6,190 bases of DNA from CAYMST01 sp964393115. Its GTDB lineage: Bacteria; Bacteroidota; Bacteroidia; Cytophagales; Cyclobacteriaceae. A program made the position numbers and the translations under genes. Under the pieces are notes generated by a model. It made no database searches, was not told the DNA's origin, and saw only the letters and a list, made by a program, of their open reading frames with translations. Where the stretch lies: positions 1 to 6,190 of the forward strand of contig CAYMST010000275.1 in assembly GCA_964393115.1 (NCBI GenBank), given 5' to 3'. This document shows, piece after piece, positions 1-4,659 of the stretch (positions within the stretch are counted from its first letter, which is position 1; each line of letters begins with the position of its first letter).

Positions 1-46
1 GCATTCCCATTTTTCCACCTGCACCCACTAGTGTTACCTTAGTCAT
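1..46 (-). CDS. NAD(P)-dependent dehydrogenase, N-terminal fragment (cut by window edge)
   Basis: Only the first 15 codons are in the window, reading M-T-K-V-T-L-V-G-A-G-G-K-M-G-M from the ATG at 46-44. This is a textbook first beta strand plus glycine-rich turn of a Rossmann NAD(P)-binding fold (GxGGxMG). The GAGGKMG form is common at the start of 6-phosphogluconate-dehydrogenase-like oxidoreductases, including those with a PGDH_C-type C-terminal domain that act on sugar acids; that family placement is from memory of the motif and is tentative. The ATG lies 21 bp after the stop of the lipoprotein gene on the same strand, so it is the fourth gene of the operon and probably supplies a redox step in the cytoplasm. 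The rest of the protein, including substrate-binding residues, lies beyond position 1. Confidence 0.72.
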   Translation of the reverse strand, partial: MTKVTLVGAGGKMGM

Positions 47-67
47 AATCGGTGTAATTGAATTGTT

Positions 68-1300
68 TTAGTTAATCGCTTTTTCATAACTGCGAATTTT
101 GTTCTCCAGATCTTCCATAGGTTTACCTTCTACCATTTGGAAGCTCATGGATAAGGTCTTTACCTCATTTGGCTTAATTGTATTTTGATACATGACCGTC
201 GGGTCAACATTGTCGTCATGATCCAGGCTACTTGAGCCAATTTCGATTCCTTGGCCATCCCAATTTTTCTTAAATATTGGAGTTCCATCGGAGTAAGTGA
301 ATTCTTTTGAGTTTGCCCCACCGTTACAAAACCAGGTTTGGAAATAAGGAGAAGCAGGTAGTGATATTTTAATTCCCCATCCAGATAGATGCTTCAGAAG
401 GCTTGTTGTAATGCCATTCTCCGCTAGTAAACCCTGGTGTATAATCCCAATTTCTGTTCTTATAGAATCTACAGTAGCGGGTTGCCAGGTGCTGATGTCA
501 TCAGGCAATACTCCTCCGCCCCGTACGATTGCTGAATCACTAGGGATGAGAAGCTCCGAACCAGGAGTAGGGTTGAAGGTGATATGATATCCCCAGTCTG
601 GTGTTAGTTCTTCTTCTGTAAGGTTAAGGATGTCTACATCAGTGTCTATTTGAGAACCGGTTTTGTAAATAGTGATATGCTGGGTGATTTTATAAAGTGC
701 TTTTCCTGCCTCGTACCATTCTTGGGACTGACCCTCTAGCGAGCGGTAAATAAAGCTCCCGGAAACCTGCAAGGAGTTTTCAGAGACCGTCAGTTCCACT
801 GATTTTACTGGTATATTAGAGGTTTCACCATGTAGCGGTTGGAGCTTACCTTCTTTTTGAATCGGCATGCCCCAGTTTTTCATTCCATAAAACTCTATTC
901 CACCCATAAAGGTCTCCAGATACGCAAACCCAGGGCTAGGCGTACCTTGGATCAGCACACTTTCGTTATTTAAGTCAATCTTACTGGGGTTAGGTAAGCC
1001 GATGGGTGGTTTCCAGAAAAAAGGCTTTTGCAAATAATTTGCTTCACCAATAGATAGCCCTTTAGAAGGTAATATCTCAACCTCTAAGTCGCCATTGCTG
1101 ATGACAATTCTGTTGACGCCTTCAAAATCTTGTTCTTTATGGATAAGGCGAAATCGAAAGCCGTCTTTGGACCAGTCGTTTGATTCGTTATTGTTGATGT
1201 GGACACAATCAAAAATCATATTGTCGTTATTGTTTTGTGAGGAACAAGCCATGACAAGCATTACAGCAAACAGGAGCAATGAATGTACTGATCTCGTCAT
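68..1300 (-). CDS. DUF4432 / aldose 1-epimerase-like lipoprotein
   Basis: This is a 410-residue protein. Residues 1-19 form a lipoprotein signal peptide: basic start (R3), hydrophobic core LLLFAVMLV, and lipobox V16-M17-A18-C19, so the mature protein should be lipidated at C19 and face the periplasm or cell surface. The rest resembles the galactose-mutarotase-like beta-sandwich of the DUF4432 family: VEILPSKGLSIGEA (74-87), GGIEFYGMKNWG (133-144), LHGETSNIP (156-164), WGYHITFNP (236-244) and GIEIGSS (351-357). By analogy with aldose 1-epimerases, H239 and E353 are the candidate catalytic His and Glu; this is inference. The start codon overlaps the preceding gene's TGA in an ATGA arrangement, implying translational coupling. 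A likely role is anomer or epimer interconversion of the imported sugar, or binding or lactone chemistry on it. The exported location is odd, because many family members are cytoplasmic. Confidence 0.82.
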   Translation of the reverse strand: MTRSVHSLLLFAVMLVMACSSQNNNDNMIFDCVHINNNESNDWSKDGFRFRLIHKEQDFEGVNRIVISNGDLEVEILPSKGLSIGEANYLQKPFFWKPPIGLPNPSKIDLNNESVLIQGTPSPGFAYLETFMGGIEFYGMKNWGMPIQKEGKLQPLHGETSNIPVKSVELTVSENSLQVSGSFIYRSLEGQSQEWYEAGKALYKITQHITIYKTGSQIDTDVDILNLTEEELTPDWGYHITFNPTPGSELLIPSDSAIVRGGGVLPDDISTWQPATVDSIRTEIGIIHQGLLAENGITTSLLKHLSGWGIKISLPASPYFQTWFCNGGANSKEFTYSDGTPIFKKNWDGQGIEIGSSSLDHDDNVDPTVMYQNTIKPNEVKTLSMSFQMVEGKPMEDLENKIRSYEKAIN

Positions 1301-2160
1301 TTCTTAATAATGGTTTTAAGGTTTCGGGAGCTGGTTAATGCCCACTGATGTTCTTTTTCTATAGTGTCTTCAATATTACTCTCTGGTGGTGTCCATAGCT
1401 CGAGTGTTGCCGACTGACAGCGATCAGTAAGTTGGTCAAGCATCCAGGTAAGTGGTAACTGCCCTTCACCAAGCGGACGGCCTTCGATAGTAAACCCCAT
1501 CATATGGCTGTGACGCGAAACCAGAAATTCTTTCACATGTAGATTGACGGTGTAGGGAGCAAGCCTAGTGGTGACCGTTTCTATCCCCTCTCCCGCTCCC
1601 ATGGAGTTAACAGAATCCAAGCATATCCCGACCATGTCAGAACCACATTTTTGTATGATCTCCTCAAATTCCGTTGCTTTTAAGCGATCATGGTTTTCCA
1701 GTGCCAGAATGATGTTCTTTTCTTTTAACTGTGCTTCTGCTTCTTTAATGATCGAAACCACCTTTTCCACTTTAGGCTTGAAATCCTTTCCGTCGATGAC
1801 GAACCTGAGAAAGGGAGATCTTAAGAATGCAGCAATTTCAATGTATTCTTCTAAGTGCTCTGGAGTCATATTACGCGCGCCTACTTCCAAGCCAATGTTA
1901 AGTTGTGAAGCCATGGCCAGTAACGACTGCAAACGCTCTTCACCAATGGCATTCAGGGGAAGATTGTCCGCTATTTGTAACCGGTCCATTCCGAGTTGAC
2001 TGGCGGTGCTCAATAGTTCGAGTTCGAGCATCCTTACCGAAGGAAGGTGCCCGGGTACTCCTACGGACCAGGTATACGTGTACGAACTAATCCCAAGCTT
2101 CATAGAGGTGCTTGACCCTTTTTTTACTTCATTAATATCGGTATGTTTTGAGTCTTTCAT
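1297..2160 (-). CDS. Sugar phosphate isomerase/epimerase-like TIM barrel protein
   Basis: This is a 287-residue protein of the AP-endonuclease-2/xylose-isomerase-like TIM barrel superfamily. The barrel starts at residue 20 with MKLGISSYTY. Later strands carry the expected divalent-metal ligands: E155 in LALENHD, D182 in ICLDSVN, H208 in NLHVKE and E254 in LELW. GFTIEGRPLGEGQLP (222-236) matches the family's late active-site loop. There is no signal peptide, so it is cytoplasmic. Members isomerise, epimerise, dehydrate or decarboxylate sugars and sugar acids, and the reaction here cannot be deduced. It lies 6 bp after the permease gene and its stop overlaps the lipoprotein start, so it is the second operon gene. 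The first 19 residues are polar (MKDSKHTDINEVKKGSSTS) and fall outside the barrel. A start at M20 (ATG at 2103-2101) is possible, but 2160 gives tighter operon spacing. Confidence 0.85.
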   Translation of the reverse strand: MKDSKHTDINEVKKGSSTSMKLGISSYTYTWSVGVPGHLPSVRMLELELLSTASQLGMDRLQIADNLPLNAIGEERLQSLLAMASQLNIGLEVGARNMTPEHLEEYIEIAAFLRSPFLRFVIDGKDFKPKVEKVVSIIKEAEAQLKEKNIILALENHDRLKATEFEEIIQKCGSDMVGICLDSVNSMGAGEGIETVTTRLAPYTVNLHVKEFLVSRHSHMMGFTIEGRPLGEGQLPLTWMLDQLTDRCQSATLELWTPPESNIEDTIEKEHQWALTSSRNLKTIIKK

Positions 2161-2166
2161 CTTTTC

Positions 2167-3183
2167 TTAAGCGTTTGACCATGTAATGAGTACCAGTCCG
2201 ATTAGATATAGTCCAAACATGGTCACTAAGAGTCCGCTGGTTCCCTTAGGCGCATTTTTAAATTCTTTCCAGACGAATACGCCCCATAAGATGGCTACCA
2301 CAGGAGCAGCATTACTTAAAGCGTATGAGATAGCCGGACTTGCAGCTCCTGCGGCCATAAAGCTCAATACAGTACCCATACACCATATGATACCTCCAAG
2401 TATCCCCGCAAAATGTGTTTTTGAGGATCCCGAGGTGAATTCCTTAAACGAACCGGGAGTCCCGATTTTTAAAGGTTTCATGAGAAACAAGTAGAATAGT
2501 GTGGTGCATAAAACAACACCTACCGCAAAGAATACGATCGCTGTATACGGCGTTAGCGATCCAGTACCGCCGTCAACAAAAGATCCATCAAGTGACTTGA
2601 CGACAAACCCATAGAAGAAGGCAATGAACAGACCTGCGACTACAGAAAGTACAATTCCGCGTGTGGAGGTCTTTTGACTGCCAGTGGCCAGGTTACTGTA
2701 GGATTTTCCACTCAAGACAATGGCTATAATGATAATGATGATACCTATCCATAATAAGGAAGGGTTATTGGTGGGGCTTTTGCCAGCAAGCATGACCACC
2801 ACATAGTTAACGATAATCCCAAGTACCCAAGCGATACCTCCGCCAATAGGAAAAGCTACCGACATGCCTGCTTCAGCGATGGCGGCTACCATAAATAGAT
2901 TGCCAGCATTCCAAAGAGCACCTCCGATGATGGCGTACATCATGCTCTGTCCATCGGCCTGTGCAATGTCTTCTAGGAAGGTTCTTCCTCCAGCTCCCAG
3001 GCTTCCGACCGTAAATGCGGACAACAACGATAACACCACTATGCCGATGACTTTGTCCCAATAAAATAATTCAAAACGCCAGTTCTTCTCGGTGAGTTTT
3101 TGTGTGTTTGGCCAGGAACCCCAGCATATCATTGCTAAAATGGTAACGAACACCGCTAAACCATACTCCGTAATTACGATCAT
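2167..3183 (-). CDS. RhaT/GRP-like sugar permease (DMT superfamily)
   Basis: This is a 338-residue integral inner-membrane protein with about ten hydrophobic helices, roughly at 8-24, 44-61, 82-101, 107-131, 143-158, 177-196, 213-236, 258-280, 284-304 and 315-334. This is the usual size and topology of sugar permeases of the drug/metabolite transporter superfamily. Recognisable motifs are WGSWPNT (21-27) after helix 1, FELFYWD (37-43) opening helix 2, FPIGGGIAWVLG (111-122), and SYALSNAAPVVAILWG followed by VWKEF (286-308), as in RhaT/GRP-type carriers. The substrate is not readable, and the rhamnose name should not be transferred. It is the first gene of the minus-strand operon, next to the regulator, so it is probably the uptake step. 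The ATG at 3183-3181 leaves the operator array immediately upstream. Helix 5 has a run of six isoleucines (148-153). Confidence 0.87.
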   Translation of the reverse strand: MIVITEYGLAVFVTILAMICWGSWPNTQKLTEKNWRFELFYWDKVIGIVVLSLLSAFTVGSLGAGGRTFLEDIAQADGQSMMYAIIGGALWNAGNLFMVAAIAEAGMSVAFPIGGGIAWVLGIIVNYVVVMLAGKSPTNNPSLLWIGIIIIIIAIVLSGKSYSNLATGSQKTSTRGIVLSVVAGLFIAFFYGFVVKSLDGSFVDGGTGSLTPYTAIVFFAVGVVLCTTLFYLFLMKPLKIGTPGSFKEFTSGSSKTHFAGILGGIIWCMGTVLSFMAAGAASPAISYALSNAAPVVAILWGVFVWKEFKNAPKGTSGLLVTMFGLYLIGLVLITWSNA

Positions 3184-3185
3184 TT

Positions 3186-3247
3186 CAACTGTTATTATCT
3201 GTTATTATACAATGATAATAATTATTAATAATAGTTAATAACAGTTG
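3186..3247. promoter_or_regulatory. Symmetric four-half-site operator array in the divergent promoter region
   Basis: Four related 10-mers are present. Two are head-to-tail on the plus strand, CTGTTATTAT at 3189-3198 and again at 3199-3208. Two are head-to-tail on the minus strand, CTATTATTAA (3234-3225) and CTGTTATTAA (3244-3235). The set is exactly symmetric about 3216/3217 with a 16-bp centre. The outermost arms extend to a perfect 12-bp inverted repeat, CAACTGTTATTA (3186-3197) with TAATAACAGTTG (3236-3247). The array sits between the divergent regulator and transporter genes, so it is the probable binding site of the GntR-type regulator, giving autoregulation and operon control. The 10-bp period would place neighbouring half-sites on the same DNA face. 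A second candidate core is the palindrome GTTAATAAC at 3234-3242, whose GT...AC ends are common in GntR operators. Confidence 0.6.
3210..3217 (-). promoter_or_regulatory. Possible -7 element for the sugar operon
   Basis: Read on the minus strand, TATCATTG differs by one base from the Bacteroidota -7 consensus TAnnTTTG. It would start transcription about 20 nt upstream of the permease ATG, and it lies in the centre of the symmetric operator array, where a bound regulator would block it. No clear TTTG is present at -33. This is a weak match in AT-rich DNA. Confidence 0.25.
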
Positions 3248-3254
3248 TGTGTGT

Positions 3255-3262
3255 TATTTTTG
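3255..3262 (+). promoter_or_regulatory. Likely -7 element for the GntR-type regulator gene
   Basis: TATTTTTG is an exact match to TAnnTTTG. Transcription would begin near 3268, about 30 nt before the ATG at 3298. The expected -33 region (about 3229-3237) has no good TTTG but falls on the right arm of the operator array, which fits self-repression. The site also argues against translation from the GTG at 3247, because that codon would lie upstream of the transcription start. Confidence 0.4.
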
Positions 3263-3297
3263 TGTCAGCTTGGAAAGACACAATTTTTGAAAGGCTT

Positions 3298-4305
3298 ATG
3301 GAGAAAGATTTTAGTTTTAGTAGTACTAGCGAGCCGCTTTATTTACAGCTCTTTGATCAAGTGGTGTCAAAGATTGAGGAGGGTGAACTTCGGAAGGGAG
3401 ATAAGTTGCCTAGTGTCAATGATTTATATCAAAAACTAGAGGTCTCCAGAGTGACGATTGTAAATGCATATGATCGCTTAAAGAACAGTGGAGTCATAGA
3501 GTCCAGGCCTGGTAAGGGATACTATGTCATTCGAGAGGAAGGGCTTCGACAGAAACGTGTGTTCTTGCTTTTTGATGCGATGAACAGCTATAAAGAGATT
3601 CTCTATCGGTCTTTTGTTGATGCATTAGGTCCCAATTATGCGGTGGAGATTTTTTTCCATTATTATAACATGCACCAATTTGAGCGGTTAATTAATAATC
3701 ACTTAGGAGCCTATGATCACTATGTCATCTTGCCACATTTTAATGTAGACACCTCAGAAGTACTTGGGGTAATTCCTTCGTCCAAACTAATACTGATGGA
3801 TAAAGATGTCCCGGAGCTAAAGGCGGTATGCGCGCGTGTCTTTCAAAACTTTCATTCGGATGTTTTTAAGGAGCTTTCTAGAGCTACGGACCTGTTGAGA
3901 AAGTACAAGCAAATTAACCTCATCCTTCAAAAACGTTTTCAATTTATTCCACAGGGTATCATTACCGGTTTTGAAAAGTTTTGCCAAGTGAACAACCTGA
4001 GATACCAATTGGTAGAGGACTTGCGTATGGACGACATAGTAGTTGGAGAAGCGTACTTTGTGATTTCGGACAAAGACTTGGTGAAGGTCTTTCAATATTG
4101 TACCGAAGGAGATTATGCTCTAGGTCAAGATATTGGGCTGCTAAGCTATGACGATACTCCATTGAAAACGGTATTGGGTGGTGGTGTTACCGTGTTATCT
4201 ACCGACTTTGAGCATATGGGGAAAACAGCGGCTCAGATGATAAAGGATGGACAAAAGACTGTGGTGGATAACCCTGCACAGTTGATAGTGAGGAGGACTC
4301 TCTAG
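3298..4305 (+). CDS. GntR-family regulator with LacI-like sugar-sensing domain (AraR-like architecture)
   Basis: This is a 335-residue cytoplasmic transcription factor. Residues 13-78 form a GntR winged helix-turn-helix: PLYLQLFDQVVSKIEEGELRKG, then LPSVNDLYQKLEVSRVTIVNAY (recognition helix around S50-Y58) and the wing RPGKGYYV (70-77). Residues ~87-335 resemble a periplasmic-binding-protein/LacI-type effector domain, ending with DIGLLSYDD (278-286) and TVLSTDFEHMGKTAAQMI (298-315), which recall the LacI-family pattern of hinge strand plus helix. The effector is probably a sugar or pathway intermediate. It is divergent from the transporter-led operon with a symmetric operator between them, so it is the likely local regulator and autoregulator. 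ATG at 3298 is preferred: the reading frame extends upstream to a GTG at 3247, but the extra 17 residues are unlike a GntR N terminus and overlap the operator and promoter. Confidence 0.88.
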   Translation: MEKDFSFSSTSEPLYLQLFDQVVSKIEEGELRKGDKLPSVNDLYQKLEVSRVTIVNAYDRLKNSGVIESRPGKGYYVIREEGLRQKRVFLLFDAMNSYKEILYRSFVDALGPNYAVEIFFHYYNMHQFERLINNHLGAYDHYVILPHFNVDTSEVLGVIPSSKLILMDKDVPELKAVCARVFQNFHSDVFKELSRATDLLRKYKQINLILQKRFQFIPQGIITGFEKFCQVNNLRYQLVEDLRMDDIVVGEAYFVISDKDLVKVFQYCTEGDYALGQDIGLLSYDDTPLKTVLGGGVTVLSTDFEHMGKTAAQMIKDGQKTVVDNPAQLIVRRTL

Positions 4306-4329
4306 TCTAAACGTGCCTACTTATATGAT

Positions 4330-4355
4330 TAATGGCTTTCGTTTTTTAGTCATTA
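4330..4355 (+). terminator. Weak hairpin, possible terminator of the regulator gene
   Basis: TAATGGCT (4330-4337) pairs with AGTCATTA (4348-4355) over 8 bp including one G-U pair, with a 10-nt loop that contains a run of six T. It lies 25 bp after the regulator's stop. No T-tract follows the stem, so it is a poor intrinsic terminator by the standard model. Confidence 0.25.
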
Positions 4356-4437
4356 TCTAAGGAAGATCTTATTGTGCTAAGGTTGTGTGACTTCGGTAAG
4401 TGGCTAGTTATCATCGATAAACAACGGGGTTTCTAAG

Positions 4438-4468
4438 TTTGATTTCCGGTATCTGTGCGCTAATTTTG
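4438..4468 (+). promoter_or_regulatory. Bacteroidota-type promoter for the Rhs-like gene
   Basis: TTTG (4438-4441), a 19-bp spacer, then TAATTTTG (4461-4468) match the Bacteroidota -33/-7 consensus TTTG-N(~19)-TAnnTTTG at both elements. Transcription would start near 4474-4476, giving the downstream gene an untranslated leader of about 180 nt. Motifs of this kind do arise by chance in AT-rich DNA. Confidence 0.45.
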
Positions 4469-4659
4469 TAATATTATCTTTGAATGGCATTGCTATTAGT
4501 AAACTTTGATGAAGTACTATTTGCCTTTCATTGGATGTTCTGAAATCAAGATCTGAAAATTATTAAGTTGTGGTTTGGCTCCTATTTATGACTTTCGTTA
4601 CGCACAAGAATAACGAGGACTGTTAACCGTAAATTGGCCAGACAAACCTTTGAATGATT

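Larger units (their letters stand above)
4306..4653. other. 348-bp intergenic region
   Basis: No convincing gene was found here on either strand. It holds a weak hairpin just after the regulator (4330-4355), a good Bacteroidota promoter match (4438-4468), a second isolated TAnnTTTG match (TATCTTTG, 4475-4482) lacking a -33 element, and a small 6-bp stem, TCGTTA (4595-4600) with TAACGA (4611-4616), in the probable leader of the downstream gene. No repeats, tRNA or recognisable riboswitch were seen. Confidence 0.55.

Noticed and set aside
1568..1999. Plus-strand 143-codon open frame opposite the TIM-barrel gene
   Set aside because: Antisense shadow of a well-supported gene: the minus strand encodes clear metal-ligand motifs, while this frame shows no recognisable domain.
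2167..3183. Reading the permease as a multidrug exporter (EamA type)
   Set aside because: The WGSWPNT, FPIGGGIAWVLG and late WKEF motifs fit RhaT/GRP-type sugar carriers better, and the operon context is catabolic.
3216..3227. 12-bp palindrome TAATAATTATTA as the main operator
   Set aside because: It is pure A/T in a region of A/T runs and its centre is about 5 bp off the symmetry axis of the half-site array, so chance is likely.
3186..3247. 12-bp inverted repeat as a possible transposon end or att site
   Set aside because: The arms are only 38 bp apart, lie exactly between divergent genes, and belong to a symmetric half-site array; there is no transposase or integrase nearby.
3817..4095. 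Minus-strand 92-codon frame inside the regulator gene
   Set aside because: It lies wholly within the effector domain of the GntR-type regulator and has no motif or promoter of its own.
4574..4601. TTTG at 4574-4577 as the -33 box of a promoter nearer the Rhs-like gene
   Set aside because: No TAnnTTTG-like element occurs at the required distance downstream.
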